Shown piece by piece: positions 1 to 8,063 of a DNA stretch of 64,000 bases. The translations under genes and the position numbers were made by a program. Below the pieces are notes generated by a model, which saw only the letters and a list, made by a program, of their open reading frames with translations, was not told the origin of the DNA and made no database searches. The stretch is taken from NCBI RefSeq assembly GCF_016862975.1, contig NZ_BONZ01000040.1, positions 1-64,000 on the forward strand, read 5' to 3'. This DNA is from Rugosimonospora africana. Lineage in GTDB: Bacteria > Actinomycetota > Actinomycetes > Mycobacteriales > Micromonosporaceae. Within the stretch, counting starts at the first letter, position 1. Each line of letters opens with the position of its first letter.

Positions 1-90
<90 letters not shown>

Positions 91-277
91 GGGACCGCGA
101 GTGACGCGTGATGGTTACGGCAGTGGGGTTGCCGGAGACGGTCATTGTCTGTTCCCAGCACGGTGAGGATCCGCTCGACGAGGCGAGCGCCCGGGCTAGG
201 ACAGGGGAGTGGTCGTACTCGGCCGGGCGACCGAGGAGCCCTCGGCCGGGGGCGATCAAGATGTGACGGGGCAGGAC

Positions 278-706
278 CTAGCAGTGGCCGTCACTGACTT
301 CTGTGGTGGGGAAGGCCGGATCGTCGCTGAGGAGGTCGACGTCGACAGACACGACCAGGCAGACCGGGTGGTCCCCGTGGGAGTTGGTGATTTCGTAGAG
401 GTCGCCACGGGAGTCCGTGCCCACGGACTTCACCCTGAGTTCCGACGCGTAGCTGCGGCCGCGGCTGTCGCGTGCGCTGGCCGACAGGGCCTGGTCGACG
501 TCGAAGATGTTGATGCCCAAGCCCTTGACCGGGGTCCGTTCGAGCTCATCCGCCGCCGAGTCCGCGGCATCCCGGACCTTGTCCTGGCCTGGGATCGTGG
601 CCCGGTAGGCGAGATAGCCGCCGAGCGCGAGCACGACGAGGATGATCAGCCCGCCGATCACGTGCCTGTTGGTACCGCGGCTCGACGGTGCGTGCTCGAC
701 GCTCAT
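278..706 (-). CDS. Small single-pass membrane protein, unknown function
   Basis: A protein of about 142 residues that I do not recognise. It has a short positively charged N-terminus, one membrane helix at about residues 16-34, and a soluble C-terminal domain of roughly 105 residues that probably lies outside the cell. The reading frame runs 18 codons further upstream, but the ATG at 704-706 is preceded on its own strand by an AGGAG stretch at good spacing, so that start is chosen. The gene is divergent from the oxidoreductase at 938, and the 231 bp between them hold TetR-type sites placed closer to the other gene. Cys and Ser/Asp content of the tail suggests a small secreted-side domain, but no family motif is visible. 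Confidence 0.7.
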   Translation of the reverse strand: MSVEHAPSSRGTNRHVIGGLIILVVLALGGYLAYRATIPGQDKVRDAADSAADELERTPVKGLGINIFDVDQALSASARDSRGRSYASELRVKSVGTDSRGDLYEITNSHGDHPVCLVVSVDVDLLSDDPAFPTTEVSDGHC

Positions 707-881
707 CGTTCTCCAGCTCCTGATTCGCCGATGACGCCATCGAAGGTAGTGGACACGCACAAGCCGGGCCGGAGCCGGGCTGCGGCTCGCGACGTGACCG
801 ATGTGAGCGAAGTGGCGAAGTGGCCTGAGCGGGCCCGACTCGGCCCGGCGTCCCGAGGCGCCGTCCGGGCTCGGGAAGGTC

Positions 882-897
882 TATGACAGTTGTCTTA
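882..897. promoter_or_regulatory. Distal TetR-type operator of the 938 gene
   Basis: TATGACAGTTGTCTTA is an imperfect copy of the palindrome found in front of the TetR gene at 1919-2530 (ATGAC-N4-GTCAT). Its centre lies 26 bp from that of the second copy at 909-922. The match is direct; binding by that TetR is inference. Confidence 0.65.
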
Positions 898-908
898 GCG
901 CCGATATC

Positions 909-922
909 ATGACGACTGTCAT
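909..922. promoter_or_regulatory. Proximal TetR-type operator of the 938 gene
   Basis: ATGACGACTGTCAT has the exact half-sites ATGAC and GTCAT with a four-base spacer. It ends 15 bp before the oxidoreductase ATG, where a bound repressor would block the promoter or early elongation. Confidence 0.7.
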
Positions 923-937
923 AACGCGGGAGGGCGC

Positions 938-1897
938 ATGGACGTCGGATTCATCGGGCTGGGGCTCATGGGAGAGCCGATGGCGCGCAACCTCGTCCGG
1001 GCCGGCACGCCGCTGGTGGTGTGGAACCGGACCGCCGCGAAGTGTGAGCGGCTCCGGGCGGCCGGGGCGCGGGTCGCGGCCGATCCGGCCGGGGTGTTCG
1101 CGGCGGCGGACGTCGTCCTGCTCATGCTGGCCGGGCCGGAGGCGATCGACGGGGTGCTGGGTCGCGATACGCCGGGGTTCGCCGCGAACGTCGCCGGGCA
1201 CACGATCGTCCACATGGGAACGACGACACCGTCGTACTCGCGCGGGCTGGAAATCGACGTGGTCGCGGCCGGCGGCCGGTACGTGGAGGCTCCGGTGTCC
1301 GGATCCCGTACCCCGGCCGAGGCCGGTGAACTCGTCGCGATGCTGGCCGGCGACCCGGCGGCGATCCGGGAGGTGCGGCCGCTGCTCGCGCCGATGTGCC
1401 GCGAGGCGGTCGACTGTGGACCGGTACCCAACGCGCTGCGCATGAAGCTCGCGGTCAACCTGTACCTCATCACGATGGTCACCGGCCTGGCGGAGGCGGT
1501 CCACTTCGCCGACCGGCACGGCCTGGACCTGCGCCAGTTCCTCGATGTCCTCGACGCCGGCCCGATGGCCAGCAGCGTCTCCCGGATCAAGGCGCACAAG
1601 CTTGTCGACCACGACTTCGCCGCGCAGGCCGCGGCGGCGGACGTCCTGATGAACAACCGCCTGGTCGCCGACGCCGCTCGCGAGTCCGGCCTGGCGTCGC
1701 CGCTGCTGGACGTCTGCCTGGAGCTGTTCACCGAGACGGTTGCCGCGGGGCACGGCGGCGCCGACATGATTGCCGTGGTCCGGGCGATCGAGGCGCGGAC
1801 CGCCGAGCGCGCCGCCGGCTCTGAAGGGCCGGCGATCGGGAGCGATGCCGGGCTGCCGGTCGGCATCGGGTTGGGAGCCGGGAGCGACGCGGGGTAG
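938..1897 (+). CDS. NAD(P)-dependent oxidoreductase, beta-hydroxyacid dehydrogenase family
   Basis: A cytoplasmic oxidoreductase of 319 residues resembling 3-hydroxyisobutyrate and glyoxylate/tartronate semialdehyde reductases; its substrate is unknown. The N-terminus carries the Rossmann dinucleotide motif GLGLMG at residues 7-12. The family's conserved lysine is at about residue 170 in RMKLAVN, followed by the helical C-terminal domain. The last 25 or so residues are a Gly/Ala/Ser/Asp tail written by a short DNA duplication that continues past the stop codon. GGAGGG just before the ATG supports the start. Two copies of the TetR operator lie immediately upstream, and the convergent TetR gene is next door, so this is the probable target of that repressor. 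Confidence 0.88.
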   Translation: MDVGFIGLGLMGEPMARNLVRAGTPLVVWNRTAAKCERLRAAGARVAADPAGVFAAADVVLLMLAGPEAIDGVLGRDTPGFAANVAGHTIVHMGTTTPSYSRGLEIDVVAAGGRYVEAPVSGSRTPAEAGELVAMLAGDPAAIREVRPLLAPMCREAVDCGPVPNALRMKLAVNLYLITMVTGLAEAVHFADRHGLDLRQFLDVLDAGPMASSVSRIKAHKLVDHDFAAQAAAADVLMNNRLVADAARESGLASPLLDVCLELFTETVAAGHGGADMIAVVRAIEARTAERAAGSEGPAIGSDAGLPVGIGLGAGSDAG

Positions 1898-1918
1898 GGA
1901 GCCGGGAGCGGCGCCGGA
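1828..1918. repeat. Short duplications spanning the stop codon at 1895-1897
   Basis: Variants of GGGAGCCGGGAGCGACGC follow one another before and after the TAG stop. They write the Gly/Ala/Ser tail of the oxidoreductase and fill the 21-bp gap to the convergent TetR gene. It is one of a series of stop-codon-anchored duplications in this window. Confidence 0.7.
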
Positions 1919-2530
1919 TCAGTGGCCGGAAGCGACGCCGGGCCGGGTGCCGTGCGCGTCCAGTAGCGGCGACAACTGCGTGACCACGGTGTCGAGCACG
2001 CCGACATCGCGGTGGACACGCGTGAGCATGATGGCACCCTCCAGCGAGCTGAGCATCAGCGTCGCCAGGGAACGCGCCCGCCTCCGTGGCACGCGCATGC
2101 GGACCAGTTCGTCGACCACGGCCCGCTCCCACTCAGCGGCGGCGGCGCGCAACTGCTCGTTGACCGGGGAGTCCCCGCCGGCCAGGTCGGCGGCGGTCGC
2201 CATGACCGGGCACCCGCGTTCGTACCGGCGCGCGGTCAGGTCGTCCCGCCAGTAGGCCGCCAGGTGCGCGAACAGGCCGGCCGGGGACGGGTGCGCGGTG
2301 GTTCGTGGGTACCCGGCGACCCACTGCGCGGCGAACCGTCCCGACCACAGCAACGCCTCTCCGACGAGCTGGTCCTTGCCGCCGGGGAAGTAGTGCTGGA
2401 ACGAGCCGCGTGCCGCGTTCGCGTGCGTGACCACCTCACGGACGCCGGTCGCCGCGACTCCGTGCGCACGCACCAGCTGTGCCGCGCTGTAGACCATCCG
2501 CTCCCGCGGCGTTCTCGTGCTGCCGGACAT
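1919..2530 (-). CDS. TetR/AcrR-family transcriptional regulator (LmrA/YxaF-like)
   Basis: A 203-residue repressor. Residues about 10-55 form the TetR helix-turn-helix (GVREVVTHANAARGSFQHYF), and the rest is the ligand-binding helical domain. The segment YERGCPVMATAADL is typical of the LmrA/YxaF branch, which often controls efflux or detoxification genes. The start is set by a GGGAG box about six bases before the ATG. A perfect palindrome at 2545-2560 lies just upstream of that start, and two related sites stand before the oxidoreductase at 938, so it probably represses itself and that gene. The inducer is unknown. Confidence 0.9.
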   Translation of the reverse strand: MSGSTRTPRERMVYSAAQLVRAHGVAATGVREVVTHANAARGSFQHYFPGGKDQLVGEALLWSGRFAAQWVAGYPRTTAHPSPAGLFAHLAAYWRDDLTARRYERGCPVMATAADLAGGDSPVNEQLRAAAAEWERAVVDELVRMRVPRRRARSLATLMLSSLEGAIMLTRVHRDVGVLDTVVTQLSPLLDAHGTRPGVASGH

Positions 2531-2544
2531 GAGCTCCCACCCGT

Positions 2545-2560
2545 TATGACAATTGTCATA
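2545..2560. promoter_or_regulatory. TetR auto-operator
   Basis: TATGACAATTGTCATA is a perfect 16-bp palindrome 14 bp upstream of the TetR start codon. It is the best copy of the ATGAC-N4-GTCAT motif and also lies six bases downstream of the convergent-side kinase stop at 2566. Confidence 0.82.
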
Positions 2561-2565
2561 CCAGA

Positions 2566-3840
2566 CTACAGCTCGGGCGGCAGTTCCCAGCCGGCGGAGC
2601 GGGCGGCGTCGCGGACGCGGGCCGCGGTCAGGTCGGGGTCGATGGTGTGCCGGGACGTCACACTCACGCCGGAGACCACGGTGGCGTACCGGTTCGCCGC
2701 GGCCAGCGGTACCCCGTGCGCGGTCGCGACCACGAGCCCGGCGAGATGCGCGTCGCCCGCGCCGGCGGTGCCGGCGACCGACTCGACCGGCAGGGCGGGA
2801 GTGTGGCTGAGGTTGCGCCCGTCCCACGCCCAGCTACCCTGCCGACCGGCCGTCACGACGAGCGACATCGCCGGGTTGGTCGCCGCCAGCCGGCGCACCA
2901 CGGCCTCCACGACGGCGCCGGGCCCGCCGAGACCGCCGGCCGCGCCGAGACCGCCGTCTGCGCCGGCCGCGCCGAGACCGCCGGCCGCAGCGAGACCGCC
3001 GTCTGCGCCGGCCGCGCCGAGACCGCCGTCGCCGGGCCCGCCGAGACCGCCGAGACCGCCGGCCCCGCTCCCGGCCCCCACGGCACCGGCCTCCGCTGCG
3101 CGACCGGCGGACACGGCACCAGCGGACACAGTGCCGGCCGACACAGCGCCGGCTGACACACTGCCGGCGGACACCGTGCCAGCGGCTCCATCCGGGCCGC
3201 TCTCGAGCAGCGCCGTCGCCTCGTCGAGGTTCAGCGCCAGCAGGTCGACACGTCCCAACAGACCGTCGCGCAGCACCTGTTCCCACTCCTGCGACACGAA
3301 CGTCGCCACCCGAAAAGCCTCGGCCGCGGTCGCGAGGTCCAGCAGCGCGGCGCGCGCCGCCACCGGTACCTCCGGCAGGGCCAGCGCGATCGCCCGACCG
3401 CGGTGCGCGTCCAGGACCGGCGCGGCGCGCGCGATGTCGGCCGGTTCGACGCAGTCGCTGGCGGAGCCGGCCGTGGTGATGTTGCCGCCGTCGCCGTTCG
3501 GGTACTGGAAGCAGACCGAGAACAGGGTGGGGCGGGGCGCCATCGCGACCAGGGACATGTCCATGCCCTCGGCGCGCATGGCCGCCATGGCGTCGCGGCC
3601 CGGTGCGTCGTCGCCGACCTTCCCGACCGGTACCACGCGGACCGCCGGGCCGAGCAGCCGCCGTACGTAGTGGCACACGATGTGCAGCTTGCAGTAGTCG
3701 CGCTGGTCGAGCAGTGTGGCGGCCCGGCTCTCCTCACGGCCCAGGGTGCGGTTGCCGGTCAGGGCGAGGAACATCCCCGAGCCGATGCCACCGGTGCCCA
3801 CCACCACCTCGTACGCCGGCGCGTCGTGGCGGCCTGCCAT
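2566..3840 (-). CDS. PfkB-family carbohydrate kinase with a repeat-rich insertion
   Basis: A 424-residue sugar kinase of the ribokinase/PfkB fold that transfers phosphate from ATP to an unknown carbohydrate. The C-terminal signature GTAGAGDAHLAG is present with the catalytic aspartate at residue 363. The N-terminus has a Gly-rich strand-turn (VVVGTGGIGSGMF) and the core is otherwise normal. Between residues about 215 and 312 there is an Ala/Gly/Ser-rich insertion of SAG(T/A/S)V and GLGAAGADGG repeats that ordinary PfkB enzymes lack; without it the protein would have the usual length of about 320. It is the last gene of the seven-gene operon. The ATG at 3840 is chosen; a GTG at 3849 overlaps the upstream stop as GTGA and is equally possible. 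Confidence 0.85.
   Translation of the reverse strand: MAGRHDAPAYEVVVGTGGIGSGMFLALTGNRTLGREESRAATLLDQRDYCKLHIVCHYVRRLLGPAVRVVPVGKVGDDAPGRDAMAAMRAEGMDMSLVAMAPRPTLFSVCFQYPNGDGGNITTAGSASDCVEPADIARAAPVLDAHRGRAIALALPEVPVAARAALLDLATAAEAFRVATFVSQEWEQVLRDGLLGRVDLLALNLDEATALLESGPDGAAGTVSAGSVSAGAVSAGTVSAGAVSAGRAAEAGAVGAGSGAGGLGGLGGPGDGGLGAAGADGGLAAAGGLGAAGADGGLGAAGGLGGPGAVVEAVVRRLAATNPAMSLVVTAGRQGSWAWDGRNLSHTPALPVESVAGTAGAGDAHLAGLVVATAHGVPLAAANRYATVVSGVSVTSRHTIDPDLTAARVRDAARSAGWELPPEL
2905..3195 (-). repeat. Coding repeat array inside the kinase gene
   Basis: Two blocks of tandem codons, one of 15-bp SAG-type units and one of GCCGAGACCGCCG-type units, make up the low-complexity insertion. Reading frame is kept through all units. 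The array probably grew by slippage or unequal recombination. Confidence 0.85.
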
Positions 3841-3845
3841 GGCCG

Positions 3846-4745
3846 TCACCAGCCCACGCCGAGGTCCCACTCGGGATGCTCGCTGATCGGGTGCCGCGCG
3901 GTGTCCACGGTCGCGGTCAGCAGCGTGTCCGGGTGTTCCCGCAGCAGCGTCATCGGGTACTCCGCGGTGACCGGGCCGAACAGCGCCACCCGCAGCGCGG
4001 TCTGTTTCCACGCGCCGGTGTCGCTGAACAGCCGGATCCGTTTCGCCGCAAGGATCTCGGCGAGGCCGAGCGTCACCGACATCGGCGGGACGAACTGGTA
4101 CGCGCCGCCGAACGTGCGTTGGGCGAGCGCGATGACGGTGTCCGGGTTGTTGTCCTGTACCCGTGCGGTCGACGCGCGCAGCCGCGCCACAGACAACGGG
4201 CTGTACGGGTTGCGGCGCGCCTGGTTGTACGCGACGTGCCCGTCCTGCCCCCAGCCGCCGTACACGAGGTCAGCCGGTCGGGCGAGCAGGTCGGCGGAGA
4301 TGGCGGTGATGGTCCCCGGTTCCGGCCAGTGCCGGTGGTGTTCCGGCACGGCGAGCGCCGGGTCGACGGGTCCATAGAACTCGCGCTCCATGAATCCGCG
4401 GAAGCTGTACGGGTGGCTGCGCGGCAGCGGCTTGCCCTCCCAGTCCAGGCACTCGTCCATGTGGAACACCTCGACGTGGGTCAGGCTCATCCGTTCGGCG
4501 TTGACGAGCGCGGTGAACGGCTCGTACCAGCAACTCGGCCCGCACGGCAGGATCGTCCGCAGGGTACGCCCGGCGCGGCCGGCCGCCGCGATCTCGTCGA
4601 CCAGCTCGCGGGCCATGAGCCGGCCCATCTCGGCGCTGTCGCGGCAGATGCGCAGCGCCATCCGGCGGTCCGGGTGGTCGGCCAGCTCGCCGGCCGGAAT
4701 CCGGCACCAGCGCGCCAGATCCTCGGCGGGTATCGGGTCGGTCAT
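3846..4745 (-). CDS. NagB-like sugar-phosphate isomerase/deaminase
   Basis: A 299-residue cytoplasmic enzyme of the glucosamine-6-phosphate deaminase / 6-phosphogluconolactonase fold. The motif HMDECLDW holds the general-base aspartate (D97), and GGWGQDGHVAYN holds the active-site histidine (H170), as in NagB. It is longer than NagB (about 265) and the flanking sequence is divergent, so deamination of GlcN-6-P itself is not assured. Its ATG overlaps the stop of the GH4 gene upstream as ATGA, and the kinase follows directly. The neighbours suggest that it acts on the sugar released or oxidised by this operon. Confidence 0.82.
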   Translation of the reverse strand: MTDPIPAEDLARWCRIPAGELADHPDRRMALRICRDSAEMGRLMARELVDEIAAAGRAGRTLRTILPCGPSCWYEPFTALVNAERMSLTHVEVFHMDECLDWEGKPLPRSHPYSFRGFMEREFYGPVDPALAVPEHHRHWPEPGTITAISADLLARPADLVYGGWGQDGHVAYNQARRNPYSPLSVARLRASTARVQDNNPDTVIALAQRTFGGAYQFVPPMSVTLGLAEILAAKRIRLFSDTGAWKQTALRVALFGPVTAEYPMTLLREHPDTLLTATVDTARHPISEHPEWDLGVGW

Positions 4746-6064
4746 CAGCGCACCTCCGGCAGCCAACGCGATTGGGCGTCGATCATCTCGTCGCACATCC
4801 GCCGGATCTGGTCGAGGTCCAGCAGCGCGGAGGTGAGCCGGTCGAGCGCGACCGCCGAATAGATGAGGTCGCGTGAGCGCTGCAGGTAGGCGGCCACCAC
4901 CGTGTGCTGGTACCCGACGGAGGCGAGGTTGATGCCGGCGCACGGGGCGGGCAGCTCGCCGGCGTGGGTCGGCTGCACTCCGTTCGCGTCGACGAGGCAG
5001 GGCACCTCGACGCAGCAGCCGTCGGGCAGGTTGGTGATCAGTCCGGTGTTGGGCACGTTGCCGTAGATGACCCGCGGTGTGTTCGTGAGCACGGAGTCCA
5101 CGATCCGGGCGGCGTACTCCTCGCTGACCGTGAGCCTTCCGCCTGCGAAGTCCTCGGCGAGCCGTTCCAGCTCCGCCTCGTTGTTGCCCCGGGTGATGTC
5201 GAGGTAGTCCCATCGCTGCGGCAGCAGCGCCGAGACCTGGTCGGGGGTGCGGCGGAAATGCGGGTAGTACTCGGACGCGTGGTGGCTCGACTCGGTCTGG
5301 AAGTAGCCGGTGAGGTTCATGACGGCGGTGCGTACGCTTTCCCGGCCACCGGCGTACCACTCGTCGATCTCGCGCGCGGGCTTCCGGTCGCCCCGGTGGT
5401 AGGCATTGACTGCCTCCCGCAGCTCGGGCAGCGCGTCCCGGCCCCGGTGCTTGAACTCCAGCATCCACGCCTGGTGGTTGATGCCGGCCGCCCGGAACGA
5501 CCACTCGCCGGACTGGTAGCCGGCGATGCTCGCCAGTTCGTCGGCGGTGTGCTGAACCGAGTGGCACAGGCCGGTGACGTGCGCCCCGGCCTGGCCGGCG
5601 AACCAGCAGTTGATGGACATCGGGTTGGCGTAGTTGAGCAGCGGTGCGTCCGGGCACAGGTCGCTCATGTCGGCAATGATGTCGTCGAGCGCCTTCACCG
5701 ACCGCAGGCCCCGGAACACCCCGCCGGGGCCGAGGGTGTCGCCGACGGTCTGGTCCACGCCGTACCGCCGGGGGATCTCCATGTCCACCGCGTACGCGTC
5801 GCGCCCGCCGACCTGGAAGCACACCACCACGAAATCGGCGCCGCGCAGCGCGGTCCGGCGGTCCGTGGTCGGTTCGATCCGGGCCGGCAACCGGTGTGCC
5901 TCCACCAGCCGCCGGGCCAACCGCTCGGTGCGGCGCAGGGACTCCGGGTCGATGTCCATCAGCGCGTACGTCGCGTCCGCGGTGCTCTCGAAGGACAGGA
6001 AGTCGTTCATCAGCTGGAGCGGGAACTCGTACCCGCCCGCTCCGATGATGGCGATGCGGGTCAT
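4745..6064 (-). CDS. Glycoside hydrolase family 4 protein (first copy)
   Basis: A 439-residue NAD- and metal-dependent glycosidase of family GH4, which cleaves glycosides by transient oxidation at C3. Visible marks are the nucleotide-binding IIGAGG at residues 6-11, the metal and substrate motif NYANPM at 144-149, and GLCHS with C167 and H168, which ligate the metal in this family. The anomer and sugar cannot be told from sequence; alpha-glucosidase, alpha-galactosidase and alpha-galacturonidase branches all fit. It is coupled by ATGA overlaps to both neighbours. A second, clearly different GH4 is at 10929-12239. Confidence 0.92.
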   Translation of the reverse strand: MTRIAIIGAGGYEFPLQLMNDFLSFESTADATYALMDIDPESLRRTERLARRLVEAHRLPARIEPTTDRRTALRGADFVVVCFQVGGRDAYAVDMEIPRRYGVDQTVGDTLGPGGVFRGLRSVKALDDIIADMSDLCPDAPLLNYANPMSINCWFAGQAGAHVTGLCHSVQHTADELASIAGYQSGEWSFRAAGINHQAWMLEFKHRGRDALPELREAVNAYHRGDRKPAREIDEWYAGGRESVRTAVMNLTGYFQTESSHHASEYYPHFRRTPDQVSALLPQRWDYLDITRGNNEAELERLAEDFAGGRLTVSEEYAARIVDSVLTNTPRVIYGNVPNTGLITNLPDGCCVEVPCLVDANGVQPTHAGELPAPCAGINLASVGYQHTVVAAYLQRSRDLIYSAVALDRLTSALLDLDQIRRMCDEMIDAQSRWLPEVR

Positions 6065-7152
6065 GCGCTCTCGCTTTCCGATGGCTGGCCGCCGAGCCGC
6101 GGCACCAGCCGCCGGGCGTTGTCGCCGTACACCTTGCGCAGGACGTCATCCGGCAGGTCGAGCCCGGAGATGGTCCACCGGCCGAACAGCGGCGGATCAT
6201 CGTCGGTGTGCGCGAAGCACTCGTCGGCCGTCTCCAGGAACCGGAAGTGCGTCGGGTACGTCTCGCCGGTGTGCGGCACCTCGTCGGTGCCGAACAGCAC
6301 CCGGTCCGGGTGGCGCAGGCACAGCTGCCGTGCGGCGCGCGGCTGCCGGCCCAGCTGCGAGATGCGCGCGGCGATGTCGATGTTCAGGTTCGGGTACGTG
6401 GCCAGCATCCGGTCCACCCAGCCGAGGTTCTCCGCGTAGTTGCCGGCGTGCACCGCCACGAACGTGGTGTCCGGGTGCCCGGACACGACCGCCTCCATCG
6501 CCTCCATCAGCCGTTCGAAGGTGGGGAACCGCGGGCCGTGGAACGCCCAGTCGGGCCGGATGTTCAGCAACTCCAGGAACTCGTTGCGCTCGTCGACCGG
6601 GTCGAAGAACGCCTGCGGGTCGGCGGTGTGCCACCAGATCGGTACCCCCAGCTCCCCGGCGGCCGTCCACATCGGATCGAGCCGCGGGTCGTCGGGCAGC
6701 ACCAGCGTGCCGTCCGCGTCCTCGACCGCCAGGCCGAGGTCCTTCCACACCTTCACCCCGGCGGCCCCCGCCGCGACCGAGTCGGCGAGATTGTCCACCA
6801 GGGCCTGCGGGCCGTCCGGGATCAGTGACCAGTCCACGTGGCAGAATGTCGCGAACCGTCCCGGGTACCGGGCGTCGAACCGGTCGAGGTTGGCCCGCAA
6901 CTCCTCGCCCCACCGGCCGTCGAGGTTCACGAAGCCGTGGACGTTGTACGCCGCCATGGCGGCCAGGAACTCGTCGGCGTCCTCGACCAGGAAGCTGCCC
7001 TCGCGCCCCACCCACGCGGACAGCCAGCGACCCAGGTGGGTGTGCGCGTCGACCGCCGGGAACCGGGCGGACGACACGAAATGCTCGGGCAGCGTGAGAC
7101 GCTGACGGGGTCGGTACTCGCGCAGCGGGATGTCGGCCGCGACCATCTCCAT
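6061..7152 (-). CDS. Amidohydrolase_2-family metal-dependent hydrolase
   Basis: A 363-residue TIM-barrel hydrolase of the amidohydrolase-related family (PF04909 type), which includes sugar-lactone hydrolases and decarboxylases. The metal motif HTHLG is at residues 37-41. Further histidines in WWHTADP and VAVHAGN, and the late aspartate in LFGTDEVP, complete the expected ligand set. An AGGAGG box five bases before the ATG fixes the start. It overlaps the GH4 start downstream as ATGA. The gap to the SMP-30 gene is 29 bp and that gene is also a lactonase type, so the operon holds two candidate lactone hydrolases. Confidence 0.88.
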   Translation of the reverse strand: MEMVAADIPLREYRPRQRLTLPEHFVSSARFPAVDAHTHLGRWLSAWVGREGSFLVEDADEFLAAMAAYNVHGFVNLDGRWGEELRANLDRFDARYPGRFATFCHVDWSLIPDGPQALVDNLADSVAAGAAGVKVWKDLGLAVEDADGTLVLPDDPRLDPMWTAAGELGVPIWWHTADPQAFFDPVDERNEFLELLNIRPDWAFHGPRFPTFERLMEAMEAVVSGHPDTTFVAVHAGNYAENLGWVDRMLATYPNLNIDIAARISQLGRQPRAARQLCLRHPDRVLFGTDEVPHTGETYPTHFRFLETADECFAHTDDDPPLFGRWTISGLDLPDDVLRKVYGDNARRLVPRLGGQPSESESA

Positions 7153-7181
7153 GGACCTCCTGTCGTGGTACCGCCGGTGGA

Positions 7182-8063
7182 CTATCCGGCGAACGTGGCG
7201 GGCGGCAGTCCGGCCACCCCGGGCCGGTACCGGAACACCGATCCGGCCAGCGGTTGCCGGGCGCGCTGGTCGGCGGCCAGGCCCTCGGCGGCGGTGGTGA
7301 TGAACAGGTCGCCGAAGTCCGCGCCGCCGAAGGCCACGCTGGTGACCTGGCTGACCGGGAGCCGGAGCTCGCCGTCGAGCACCCCGCCGGGGGAGTAGCG
7401 GCGCACCCGGCCGCCGCCCCACAGGGCGACCCACAGGAAGCCGTCCCGGTCGATGGCCATCCCGTCCGGCGAGCCGTCCTGGGACGGGAACGCGACCAGC
7501 GTCCGCCGATCGGCGATCGTCCCATCCGTGGGGTCGAAGGCCATCCGGTCGATCGTCGCCTTGCCGGTGTCGACGTAGAACATCTCGATACCCGGCGCCG
7601 ACCAGGCCAGCCCGTTGGAGTTGGTGACGCCGGAGAGCATCTCCGTGACGGTACCGGCGGCGTCGAGCCGGTACAGCGCGCCCGTGCCCGGCGTACCGTC
7701 GTAGGCCAGGGTGCCGGCCCAGAACCGCCCGGCCGGGTCGCACCCGCCGTCGTTGAACCGGGTACCGTCCCGCTGCGCCGGTGCCGCCACGACCGGGCCG
7801 GCCGGGCGCCAGTCGTCGTCGTACGCCGCGAAGCCCCGCTCCACCGCGGCGATCCACCCGCCAGCGCGTCGTGGCGCCACCGCGCCGACCGGTACGCCCA
7901 ACTCCCAGGTGCGGCGCGCCCCACCCACCGGATCCACCGCGTGTACCCGGCCGGCGAGGATGTCCACGAAGTACAACCGCCCGGTACGGGTGTCCCAGCA
8001 CGGCCCCTCGCACAGCTCGCCGGCAGCGGGCACCAGGACGTCCGACTCATCGAGTGTCCTCAT
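7182..8063 (-). CDS. SMP-30/gluconolactonase-family lactonase
   Basis: A 293-residue six-bladed beta-propeller predicted to open a sugar lactone. The family metal ligands can be recognised: glutamate E19 in GELCEGPCW, asparagines in RFNDGGCDP and NSNGLAW, and the aspartate in SPDGMAID. No signal peptide is seen, so it is cytoplasmic. Its ATG overlaps the stop of the zinc dehydrogenase as ATGA, which fits a dehydrogenase making the lactone and this enzyme opening it. The sugar is not known. Confidence 0.9.
   Translation of the reverse strand: MRTLDESDVLVPAAGELCEGPCWDTRTGRLYFVDILAGRVHAVDPVGGARRTWELGVPVGAVAPRRAGGWIAAVERGFAAYDDDWRPAGPVVAAPAQRDGTRFNDGGCDPAGRFWAGTLAYDGTPGTGALYRLDAAGTVTEMLSGVTNSNGLAWSAPGIEMFYVDTGKATIDRMAFDPTDGTIADRRTLVAFPSQDGSPDGMAIDRDGFLWVALWGGGRVRRYSPGGVLDGELRLPVSQVTSVAFGGADFGDLFITTAAEGLAADQRARQPLAGSVFRYRPGVAGLPPATFAG

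Noticed and set aside
2012-3670. Long open frame opposite the TetR and kinase genes
   Set aside because: It is the antisense shadow of two well-supported genes and its product is Arg/Pro-rich without any domain.
4904-6439. 511-residue open frame opposite the GH4 gene
   Set aside because: Antisense shadow caused by high GC at third positions; no motif and no ribosome site.
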